Positions 1 through 6,023 of a stretch of 13,391 bases of DNA are shown here, piece by piece (position 1 is the stretch's first letter; each line of letters opens with the position of its first letter). The translations under genes and the position numbers were made by a program. The notes beneath the pieces are model-generated. The model had not been told where the DNA came from and did no database searches. It saw only the letters and a list, made by a program, of their open reading frames with translations. This stretch comes from Tissierellia bacterium. GTDB lineage: Bacteria > Bacillota > Clostridia > Tissierellales > Sedimentibacteraceae. Where the stretch lies: positions 1 through 13,391 of the forward strand of contig JAQVRY010000039.1 in the NCBI GenBank assembly GCA_028700795.1, written 5' to 3'.

Positions 1-725
1 AAATCGTGCAGTATTATTTTTTTCGGTGACACACTCATTAAAATATTTATTACCGTTTCATCATATGCCGAATTGGTACTCAATTCACTGGAGAACTCTA
101 CATTTGACAAATAATTAAGTTTTTGCATACTTTTATCATAAACCTGTATTTTATTATTATTAAACATCACGTTAACAATATCATATTGATTTTCTTCAGA
201 ATCTGATATTAATTTTATAATACTTATAAAATCCATGTATTCTTTTTTCATCAAATATGAGTCAATACACCTTTCTACCACTTGTGCTGCATATAGCTTT
301 AGAAACTTTAGTCTAAAGTTTACAAATCCGTTTAGATTTATGTTATTAGACTTTTCTATAACTTCTTTAAATTTATTTTTAATAATTATGTGTATTTTAA
401 TATCATTGTCTATTTCCTCTTCAATATCGGATATTATTGAGCCAACTTCTTCCTCGTCAAAGTAAAAATAATTTTCTTTTAAAGCATTTATACCAACTAG
501 CTTAGTGTATTCAACTAATAGCTTGGTTATTCTTGCTGTTATTTTTTCAATGTACTCTTTTTTGTTTAGTTTGTTATCCGTAAAATATCTAATCCTTATA
601 TTGCCTTCTTCTGTAGATGATAATTCTATATTAATATCACTCTCATCTATATTTGTTATAATTCTTATATTATTATAAACTTCATGATTTTCATTTTCAT
701 TTAATTCTAATGATAATAGCTCCAC
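1..725 (-). CDS. ytxC: YtxC-like sporulation protein, 3' part cut by window edge
   Basis: About 241 codons are present; the C-terminus lies beyond position 1. The start is a GTG at 725-723, preceded by AGGAG seven bases upstream; no ATG start is as well placed. The protein is hydrophilic, rich in Asn, Ile, Glu and Lys, with no signal peptide or membrane segment, so it is probably cytosolic. Its N-terminal half is charged and its second half helical. It ends in the window with a stretch reading LMSVSPKKIILHD, which resembles the end of the YtxC family (usual length about 280-300 residues), a conserved group of endospore formers whose biochemical role is not known to me. It follows the DUF6873 gene by 27 bp on the same strand and probably shares its transcript. 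The family call is from memory of that C-terminal signature and the overall composition, so it is moderately sure. Confidence 0.65.
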   Translation of the reverse strand, partial: MELLSLELNENENHEVYNNIRIITNIDESDINIELSSTEEGNIRIRYFTDNKLNKKEYIEKITARITKLLVEYTKLVGINALKENYFYFDEEEVGSIISDIEEEIDNDIKIHIIIKNKFKEVIEKSNNINLNGFVNFRLKFLKLYAAQVVERCIDSYLMKKEYMDFISIIKLISDSEENQYDIVNVMFNNNKIQVYDKSMQKLNYLSNVEFSSELSTNSAYDETVINILMSVSPKKIILHD

Positions 726-752
726 TTAGTCACTCCTCTCGGTCAAGGGAGG

Positions 753-1487
753 TTATATTATCGGTATCAGCGTTCCTAAATCTGTAATTTGCTGATTTGA
801 AGCTTCATCATAAATATATCCTGACGACTGGATAAATTTTCTTAAGGAAACAGAAATATTCTTATCAAATATTTTACCCGTTGACAAAAATACCTTATCA
901 CTAATCAAACCTAAAGAGCCTCCTATAAATCCATTATTATATCCTTTCAAATATACAACCTTTGGATCTATATATATGCAGTCTATATTGTACGATATAA
1001 GTTTTTCATGTATCAAGAAGTCCGATGTCAAAGCTTTATTTTCACTGACAGGAGCAATTGAGCACTTTGTATAGCCTTGATTTACATGAATAAATTCTAT
1101 GCCCGCTTCTTCCAAATAATATTTTAAAACCTGGTCTGTATGCTTTGTGTTATGCACAGCATATCTCCCTATTCTTGCTACATTATATGCTATATCCTCA
1201 GGATAGTTTCTGCTAAGAGTTTTTCCACCTTTAATAACTTTTATTCCTAAGCTTGCTAAAACATTTCTGTAATAATCGTAAACATTGGGAGCTGCTACAA
1301 ACGTTTCAAAATCTATGGGATAAATTACCATATCCGGATGGCCGTCAACAGGCTCATGCAGCTCATTGCATTTTATGGTTTTTATAGGCTCAATATTTAA
1401 TTTTTTTAAATAATTTAATATTTCTTCATTAGCTCTGTAATCAATAAGTACACAACGAGGTTTTTGTGCTGGTATGTATGGATTCAT
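753..1487 (-). CDS. DUF6873-family protein (GME-fold type)
   Basis: A 244-residue soluble protein with an ATG start and GAGGAG five bases upstream. I recognise it as the DUF6873 group, described as sharing the guanidino-group modifying enzyme fold (the fold of arginine deiminase and dimethylarginine hydrolase); its substrate is not known to me. Polar residues that could form an active site are H50-P51-D52 (GHPDM), H112 and H116 (VHNTKHTD), C142 in GYTKCS, D156, and a Gly-rich FIGGSLG stretch at 187-193. A His plus Cys pair is expected for GME-fold catalysis, but I infer that these are the residues. There is no signal peptide or membrane helix. The gene stands first in a probable two-gene unit with ytxC, which hints at sporulation or stationary-phase use. 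Its 5' leader carries one copy of the 32-bp inverted repeat (1502-1533). Confidence 0.7.
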   Translation of the reverse strand: MNPYIPAQKPRCVLIDYRANEEILNYLKKLNIEPIKTIKCNELHEPVDGHPDMVIYPIDFETFVAAPNVYDYYRNVLASLGIKVIKGGKTLSRNYPEDIAYNVARIGRYAVHNTKHTDQVLKYYLEEAGIEFIHVNQGYTKCSIAPVSENKALTSDFLIHEKLISYNIDCIYIDPKVVYLKGYNNGFIGGSLGLISDKVFLSTGKIFDKNISVSLRKFIQSSGYIYDEASNQQITDLGTLIPII

Positions 1488-1501
1488 ATTATCTCCTCAA
1501 T

Positions 1502-1533
1502 TCGCAGTCTCATTCACCAAAATATTTGCTCCC
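1502..1533 (-). repeat. Left copy of a 32-bp imperfect inverted repeat
   Basis: Read on the minus strand this 32-mer matches 5055-5086 read on the plus strand at 28 of 32 positions, including a perfect 19-base core TTGGTGAATGAGACTGCGA. It sits in the leader of the DUF6873 gene, 14 bp upstream of its start codon. The two copies point in opposite directions and enclose the AOR cassette and the IS110 remnant. It could be a mobile-element end, a dispersed intergenic repeat or a duplicated regulatory leader. Confidence 0.75.
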
Positions 1534-1564
1534 TTTTGTCGCATATTTTGGGAATGCGGTTGAC

Positions 1565-1595
1565 AAAAAAACGATATAATTTTTAAGATTATATC
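1565..1595 (-). terminator. Rho-independent terminator of the AOR cassette
   Basis: On the minus strand an 8-bp AT-rich stem (GATATAAT paired with ATTATATC, 1588-1595 and 1573-1580) with a 7-base loop is followed after two bases by seven T (1571-1565). It lies 29 bp downstream of the sulfur-carrier stop codon. The stem is weak because it holds one G-C pair, but position and T run fit. Confidence 0.6.
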
Positions 1596-1624
1596 ATTTT
1601 AGTTTGTATTAATCTATGATTAAT

Positions 1625-1822
1625 TTAGCCTCCTGCCAAGAGATGTATAATTTCAACATTATCACCGTCATTAACAAAAGTTTCTGCATAATCTTCCTTT
1701 TCTATATGATTACCATTGACTTTTACAATTATTTTAGGGAAGGTGAATTTTTTAATCTGCATTATTTTTTCTATGGTTAATCCTTCTTCCCATGGAAAAT
1801 CTCTGTTGTTTAGTTTAATAAT
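1625..1822 (-). CDS. ThiS/MoaD-like sulfur carrier, apparent ATT start
   Basis: A beta-grasp sulfur carrier ending in the diagnostic LLAGG tail. The C-terminal Gly is adenylylated and thiocarboxylated in this family to deliver sulfur for molybdopterin or thiamine synthesis. Beside a tungsten AOR it most likely serves pterin cofactor assembly, like the MoaD-like AorD gene of the Aromatoleum AOR operon. The frame is open up to an ATG at 1864, which would give 79 residues, but that ATG and the one at 1846 have no ribosome site. A perfect GGAGG at 1835-1831 lies inside that extension, exactly eight bases before an in-frame ATT at 1822. Starting there gives 65 residues, beginning (M)IKLNNRDFPWEEG, the normal length and beginning for ThiS/MoaD proteins. 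No ATG or TTG exists at that spot; a GTG overlapping the GGAGGTG is too close to be used. It lies 66 bp downstream of the AOR stop. Confidence 0.8.
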   Translation of the reverse strand: MIKLNNRDFPWEEGLTIEKIMQIKKFTFPKIIVKVNGNHIEKEDYAETFVNDGDNVEIIHLLAGG

Positions 1823-1830
1823 TAAAATCA

Positions 1831-1835
1831 CCTCC
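1831..1835 (-). promoter_or_regulatory. Ribosome site that fixes the sulfur-carrier start
   Basis: GGAGG, followed after eight bases (TGATTTTA) by ATT ATT AAA. It is the only Shine-Dalgarno match near this gene and lies inside the longer open frame, so it argues against the upstream ATG codons and for the rare ATT codon at 1822. Confidence 0.65.
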
Positions 1836-1888
1836 GCATGTGACATATTATGGCTAGCTCGCATAATTTAAGGTATGGGGACATAATA

Positions 1889-4045
1889 CTATTGTAAGTC
1901 TTTGATTACTTCCATTAATTCAGGAAGTTCCAAATTTAGATATTTTAAATGCTTTAGTGTTGGTACACCGTTAGAATTCCAGCCCCTTCTTTTATAGACT
2001 GCATCTATAAGCTTTTCATATTGGTTTTCTCTATATTCTCTCAGTGCTGCCATTTTTTCTTCAGTAGTCTTGCCTTCGGGAGCGTAACCTATTTTTTCTC
2101 TAAGCTGTGTATCGTATCTTTCTTGTCTTGATTCGTATTCTTCCTTTGTTACGGGGCCCATTGAGCGGTATGGAATCCTATCGTCCTTTCTTAAGCCTTT
2201 ACCCATTCTAATGTTGAAAATACGCTGGAAGTTATATACTCTTTCAGATTCTTTTATCATATCGTCAACGCTTAATTTTCTCCCAGTTACACCATATACC
2301 ACATCCAGGTAATTTTGAACGTGCTCAGGCACTTTTGCCGGCTCATCGGTGTATTTATTGTCTGCAGGTACTATGTCGTTCCAAGGAAGCTTGCAAAAAC
2401 CATACAGACCGAACCATGTTCTGAACATGGGGTAGTAATGAAGAGCTTCTGCCTTATCCTCAAAGGTTGGTATTTGATTGTTTACCATATCCATGAAAAT
2501 CAGCCATGCTTCATCATGCTGAGGTCCTTTGTTGGTTAAGCCGTATCCACCCTGCTGAGCAAGAGATTCTTTTGAGCCGTATTCCGAATATTCAAGTCCC
2601 TTTTGCTCCATTCCTATATCAAATAAAAACTCTTCATTAGCTCCGTATTTTTCAACGAACAGCTTTTTCATTCTGTTAACTCCCTGACCTACTACTGTTC
2701 CAAAGCCTTCTCCTTTAGACATTTGGTGAAGAAGTTCAACTGATGAATAGAAGTTGCCGAAATTTAGCTCAAGTCCTTCTGTGATTTCCTTGTTAATTAT
2801 GCCTCTTTCATAGCATTCCATTGCAAATGCAGTTGCAGTACCAAACGAAATTGTATCTATACCATAGGTGTCACAATAGAAGTTTAATTCCAAAATTGCT
2901 TCCGGGTCAAAAATTGCACAGTTTGCTCCTAATCCTGCAGCATTTTCATATTCGGGACCATCGACAGTAACTCTATGTCCTTTATAAGGCCCTGTTTTTA
3001 AAAGGAAATTATCTGCAGCTTTGGCACATGCCATAGAGCAACCGTACCAGCAGCCGTCCTGAACTCCTTGCGTGAGATATTTTTCAATAAATACTGTGGA
3101 TTTTATTTTTTCTGTGTCCGGATGGCTGCCATATTGAAAGTTCATAACTGGAAGCAAATCATATGCATCCATTACTTCAATAATATTTGCTGTTCCTATT
3201 TTACGCATATTATTTTGCAAATGGTCTAAGTCATGAATTTCCTTATGATATTTTATTCCGGTTTTATTTATTATGGACTGTTCAAATGTATTGTTTAAGT
3301 CACCTTTTACATTGCTGAATTTTACTATCAGTGCTTTTAGCTTTTTATTTCTAAATACAGTTCCTATTCCGCCTCTGCCTGCTTGTTTAAGTCTTGTTGT
3401 CTTTCTTCTTTGGTCGTAAAATGTGAAATTTAAAATTCCAAAGCGGGAATGCTCTGCACCTGTCCCGGCTGTTACAACAGCTACATTTCTTTTGTCCTCT
3501 TCATTATCGGCAAACATTTCTGTTAACTGCTCTCCCAAGATATGAGCATCATAAGCTTCCAAGGGTGCTTCTTCAATTGTTACAATCCCATTATTTCCAT
3601 CAATGTATACAATTATGTCTTTATCAGATTTGCCCTGTATTTCAAGAGCGTCCCATCCTGAAAATTTAAGCAATGGTCCAAAATATCCTCCTACGTTTGA
3701 ATCTATTGGAATGTCCGTCAAAGGTGAAATACTGCATACCAATGACTTTCCTGTACCTGCATATTGAGTTATTCCACATGCAGGACCTCCTGCAATAATT
3801 ATTTCATTTTCCGAGTCATCCCACCTTGTCGTAGGAGTTGTTGCATTCCACAGATACCACAAGCCAAAGCCCTTTCCGCCAACAAATTTTTCTTTCATCA
3901 TTTCGGTTACCGGCTTTGAGTTTATTGTATTATCGGAAATATTTACATACAATGTTCTGTTTGTATATCCTTTGTCTATTTCTCCAAGTTCATATTTATA
4001 TTCAGCTAATAGTTTATGGTTTTCTTTCATATTTTTAATATTCAA
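1889..4045 (-). CDS. aor: Tungsten-type aldehyde ferredoxin oxidoreductase, catalytic subunit
   Basis: A 718-residue AOR-family enzyme, which oxidises aldehydes to carboxylic acids (or the reverse) at a bis-pterin tungsten site and passes electrons through one [4Fe-4S] cluster. The N-terminal pterin domain shows NVGGYFGPLLKFSGWDALE at about 117-135 and AGRGGIGTV at 222-230. The likely cluster cysteines are C332, C336 and C340 (CWYGCSMAC) with C551 (GFCKLPW). This is C-X3-C-X3-C, one residue longer than the C-X2-C-X3-C of the Pyrococcus enzyme. CDTYGIDTIS at 391-400 is the family's D-x-x-G-x-D motif, and the end RRGWNSNGVPT is typical. It is longer than most AORs (about 605-650). There is no signal peptide, so it is cytosolic. 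The start is TTG at 4045, six bases after GGAGGC; the first ATG is 15 bases further in. That ribosome site overlaps the stop codon of the polyferredoxin gene, suggesting translational coupling. The substrate cannot be read from sequence. Confidence 0.93.
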   Translation of the reverse strand: MNIKNMKENHKLLAEYKYELGEIDKGYTNRTLYVNISDNTINSKPVTEMMKEKFVGGKGFGLWYLWNATTPTTRWDDSENEIIIAGGPACGITQYAGTGKSLVCSISPLTDIPIDSNVGGYFGPLLKFSGWDALEIQGKSDKDIIVYIDGNNGIVTIEEAPLEAYDAHILGEQLTEMFADNEEDKRNVAVVTAGTGAEHSRFGILNFTFYDQRRKTTRLKQAGRGGIGTVFRNKKLKALIVKFSNVKGDLNNTFEQSIINKTGIKYHKEIHDLDHLQNNMRKIGTANIIEVMDAYDLLPVMNFQYGSHPDTEKIKSTVFIEKYLTQGVQDGCWYGCSMACAKAADNFLLKTGPYKGHRVTVDGPEYENAAGLGANCAIFDPEAILELNFYCDTYGIDTISFGTATAFAMECYERGIINKEITEGLELNFGNFYSSVELLHQMSKGEGFGTVVGQGVNRMKKLFVEKYGANEEFLFDIGMEQKGLEYSEYGSKESLAQQGGYGLTNKGPQHDEAWLIFMDMVNNQIPTFEDKAEALHYYPMFRTWFGLYGFCKLPWNDIVPADNKYTDEPAKVPEHVQNYLDVVYGVTGRKLSVDDMIKESERVYNFQRIFNIRMGKGLRKDDRIPYRSMGPVTKEEYESRQERYDTQLREKIGYAPEGKTTEEKMAALREYRENQYEKLIDAVYKRRGWNSNGVPTLKHLKYLNLELPELMEVIKDLQ

Positions 4046-4055
4046 TTCTGGCCTC

Positions 4056-4484
4056 CTATTTATTAAAAACCTTGTCTAAAGGCATTTCTTTTGCTTCTTC
4101 ATCGCTTTTTTCTGCTATATAAATTGCCTCTGTAGGACATTCCTTGGCACATAAACCGCAGGCTATACATTTAAAGGGCTCTATATAGTCATCATGCTGC
4201 CTCATGGACAATTGAGGACAAAATCCCACACACATGAAACATCCCACGCAAATCTTTTTGTCAATTCTTACTACTCCTAACTTGTCCCTTTTTATTGCCA
4301 TAACAGGGCAAATATCGATGCATTCTCCGCATTGATTGCAAACATTTATTTCAGGGGTGTCTTCTTTGTTGATTTGTATGCATGATTTTTCCGGATTGTC
4401 TTCTTTAAAATATGTTTTAGAGCATATGCTTTCACAAGCTCCACATTGGATACATTTACTGTCATCTTTAGCTAAGTATTTCAT
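4056..4484 (-). CDS. Polyferredoxin with four [4Fe-4S] motifs, AOR electron-transfer subunit
   Basis: A small cytosolic iron-sulfur protein with four cysteine sets: CIQCGACESIC, CNQCGECIDICP, CVGCFMCVGFCP and CIACGLCAKECP. This arrangement and its place directly before aor match the AorA subunit of the Aromatoleum tungsten AOR, a four-cluster protein that carries electrons from the catalytic subunit (and BamC in benzoyl-CoA reductases). I therefore infer it shuttles AOR electrons. The FAD/NAD subunit AorC of that system is not next to it, so the final acceptor may be free ferredoxin. I prefer the ATG at 4484 (MKYLAKDDSKC, 142 residues) because AAGG lies five bases upstream. The frame stays open to a TTG at 4511, which would add nine residues but has no close ribosome site. 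The stop codon is overlapped by the aor ribosome site. It is the first gene of the cassette. Confidence 0.88.
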   Translation of the reverse strand: MKYLAKDDSKCIQCGACESICSKTYFKEDNPEKSCIQINKEDTPEINVCNQCGECIDICPVMAIKRDKLGVVRIDKKICVGCFMCVGFCPQLSMRQHDDYIEPFKCIACGLCAKECPTEAIYIAEKSDEEAKEMPLDKVFNK

Positions 4485-4563
4485 ATAAACCTTGTATGAT
4501 ATAGTAGACAACTAAATCATACATTCCTTTCATTTATTTACGCTCTCTTCATGGTGTTTAACA

Positions 4564-4608
4564 GATTTTGAAAGCTGAAGGAGCGTAGCGACTGAAGCTT
4601 TCAAAATC
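4564..4608. repeat. Perfect 13-bp hairpin with GC-richer loop
   Basis: GATTTTGAAAGCT (4564-4576) pairs perfectly with AGCTTTCAAAATC (4596-4608) around a 19-base loop containing GGAGCGTAGCGACT. A second small hairpin, CGGC-TCTT-GCCG (4613-4624), follows at once. There is no T run on either strand within ten bases, so it does not look like a terminator. The loop wording resembles intergenic repeats of clostridial genomes, which suggests a dispersed palindromic repeat unit. It lies in the leader of the AOR cassette and would be transcribed with it if the promoter is further upstream. Confidence 0.65.
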
Positions 4609-4618
4609 CGCTCGGCTC

Positions 4619-4646
4619 TTGCCGATATTAGCTTATCCTATATAAT
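4619..4646 (+). promoter_or_regulatory. Promoter-like sequence reading toward the IS110 remnant
   Basis: TTGCCG (4619-4624), a 16-base spacer and TATAAT (4641-4646) on the plus strand. It is the only plus-strand promoter-like pair I noted, and it points at the transposase fragment. It may be a relic of the element's own promoter; AT-rich DNA makes chance matches likely. Confidence 0.35.
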
Positions 4647-4703
4647 GTAATCAGGCACTGTGGACTTTTTATTTTTTTCTTATAGCTTTGGCTATTTAAA
4701 GGA

Positions 4704-4895
4704 GTGTATTGCCACAGTTTTATCTTAATTATTTATAGTTGGATGACCGCTGATGGTGAAGTATTAGTTCCACCTTTTAGTTTTACTAATGATGCAGAGG
4801 GATTCAATACCTTTCTTTCAAAGATTAAATCCTTTGACAAATCAGATACTTTGATTGGTCTTGAATCAACTGCCCATTATGGTGAAAATCTTATT
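4704..4895 (+). pseudogene. IS110-family transposase N-terminal fragment
   Basis: The plus-strand frame encodes about 60 residues resembling the N-terminal DEDD nuclease domain of IS110-type transposases: DGEVLVPPFSFTNDAEGF, then FLSKIKSFDKS and LIGLESTAHYGENLIFF. The Glu of GLEST is the second acidic residue of the DEDD set. The first Asp (in a VGIDI-like motif) is missing, because the frame starts only at CHSFI. Similarity ends after LIFF (about 4895), and the frame then runs into AT-rich sequence and stops at 4979. The serine-containing C-terminal domain is absent. The full protein is about 300-430 residues, so this is a dead remnant. It is the only coding-like sequence on the plus strand and lies inside the inverted-repeat pair with the AOR genes. 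Confidence 0.75.
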
Positions 4896-5054
4896 TTTTT
4901 CTGTCATAATTATTCTCATATATATTATAGTAATACCTTTCATAAATTTCAACTACTTATAGTAGTATTATGCGTTTAAATTTTTCTATTGGTAATTAAT
5001 GCCCCCTTTATGTGAAAACATTAGATTCTTCACTGCGTTCATACATTGAAGGAA

Positions 5055-5086
5055 GGGAGTAAATGCATTGGTGAATGAGACTGCGA
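5055..5086 (+). repeat. Right copy of a 32-bp imperfect inverted repeat
   Basis: Partner of 1502-1533 in opposite orientation, 28 of 32 identical. It lies 17 bp before the folD terminator stem and is followed by unrelated sequence (GATAGCTC). The outer ends of both copies are TGCGA/TCGCA, the inner ends GGGAG/CTCCC. Confidence 0.75.
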
Positions 5087-5103
5087 GATAGCTCAAACAT
5101 TTC

Positions 5104-5128
5104 AAAGGGACTTTATTAGTCCCTTTTT
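5104..5128. terminator. Terminator of the one-carbon operon, likely bidirectional
   Basis: A perfect 9-bp stem, AAAGGGACT with AGTCCCTTT, closes a 5-base TTATT loop seven bases after the folD stop. On the plus strand it ends in a run of five T. On the minus strand the stem itself ends in TTT, followed by an AT-rich tail, which is a weaker T run. Confidence 0.75.
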
Positions 5129-5134
5129 AGATGC

Positions 5135-5998
5135 TTATTTGTCTGTAATCATTTCACATGCCCTTACAGCCTGTTCCAGCAGTATTGTTGTTGTTATGGT
5201 TCCAACTCCGCCGGACGCAGGTGTTAACATTTTTACCTTGCCGAATGCCTTATCATAATCTACGTCTCCACAAATTTTACCGTTTCCGTCATCATTTACA
5301 CCAACATCAATTACAATTGATGATTCAGTGAAATATTCCTCGTTCATAAACTTTGCCTTGCCTATTGCTACCACTACTACGTCTGCCTGAGAAGTTATAG
5401 ACTTTATATTTTTTGTTTTTGAATGGCATATCGTCACTGTTGCGTTTTCATTTAACAGAAGCATGGCCAAGGGCTTGCCCACAACCAGGCTTCTGCCTGA
5501 TACAGCCACACTGGCACCTTGTAAAGGTATGTCATAATATTTCAGCATTTCAATTACTGCCTTAGGCGTACAAGGTGAAAAACCGCTGTCATCACCCTCA
5601 AATATCTTTTCTAAGTTTCCCGGCGTCATGCCGTCAATATCTTTTCTGGGGTCTATTTTCTCCAAAATTTCCCTTTCCTTCAAATGCTCGGGTAAGGGCC
5701 TGAACATCATTATTCCGTGAATATTTTCATCACTGTTGGCATCTTCAATAGCTTTACTCAATTCTTCCATTGAAACATTTTCCGGAAGTTCTTCAACCCT
5801 TCCTTCAATGCCTAAAAGTGAGCAATTTTTCAATATGCTTCTCTCATAGAAAACATCATCTTCTTTGTTTCCTACCCTTATGATAATTATTGTGGGCACA
5901 ATATTTCTTTCATTAAGGTCTGCAACTCTTGCTTTAATATTTGCCCTGAGATGTTCAGCAACGGGTTTTCCTGTTAGTTTTACAGTTTCTACCGACAT
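5135..5998 (-). CDS. folD: FolD-type methylene-THF dehydrogenase with altered cyclohydrolase site
   Basis: A 287-residue FolD homologue, close to the usual 280-300. FolD oxidises methylene-THF to methenyl-THF with NAD(P) and normally also hydrolyses it to formyl-THF. Family motifs are D122 in KDIDGM, PCTP at 142-145, the nucleotide-binding GRSLVVGKP at 168-176, ATVTICHSKT, and GDVDYD near the end. The catalytic Lys of YxxxK is replaced by Ile55 (Y51-E-R-S-I55). The Gln of the usual QLPLP is replaced by Phe99 (FRPLP), and the usual TPVPGGVGPMT reads TPASGGVGTIT. In human DC301, Lys56 mutants lose cyclohydrolase but keep dehydrogenase activity, so I infer a mainly monofunctional dehydrogenase that depends on the neighbouring FchA. 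The start is ATG, five bases after GGAGG, 25 bp downstream of fchA. It is the last gene of the operon. The same YER-type variant may be widespread in clostridial FolD proteins. Confidence 0.92.
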   Translation of the reverse strand: MSVETVKLTGKPVAEHLRANIKARVADLNERNIVPTIIIIRVGNKEDDVFYERSILKNCSLLGIEGRVEELPENVSMEELSKAIEDANSDENIHGIMMFRPLPEHLKEREILEKIDPRKDIDGMTPGNLEKIFEGDDSGFSPCTPKAVIEMLKYYDIPLQGASVAVSGRSLVVGKPLAMLLLNENATVTICHSKTKNIKSITSQADVVVVAIGKAKFMNEEYFTESSIVIDVGVNDDGNGKICGDVDYDKAFGKVKMLTPASGGVGTITTTILLEQAVRACEMITDK

Positions 5999-6023
5999 AT
6001 TCTCCTCCTTTACATCTTACAAT

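Larger units (their letters stand above)
4512..5134. other. Gene-free junk region between the AOR cassette and folD
   Basis: These 620 bases hold no intact gene. From left to right: the AOR cassette leader, a 13-bp hairpin (4564-4608), a promoter-like pair on the plus strand (4619-4646), an IS110 transposase fragment (about 4704-4895), very AT-rich sequence without signals, a stretch near 5011-5031 (TTAGATTCTTCACTGCGTTC) resembling a dispersed repeat common in bacterial intergenic DNA, the right 32-bp inverted repeat (5055-5086) and the folD terminator. I see no clear minus-strand promoter for the AOR cassette. The mix of fragments suggests repeated insertion and decay. Confidence 0.65.

Noticed and set aside
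235..465. Plus-strand 76-codon open frame near the left edge
   Set aside because: It overlaps the ytxC coding frame on the other strand and has no recognisable features or ribosome site.
4484..4511. TTG start at 4511 for the polyferredoxin
   Set aside because: There is no close ribosome site, and the nine extra residues do not resemble a family N-terminus; the ATG at 4484 has AAGG five bases upstream.
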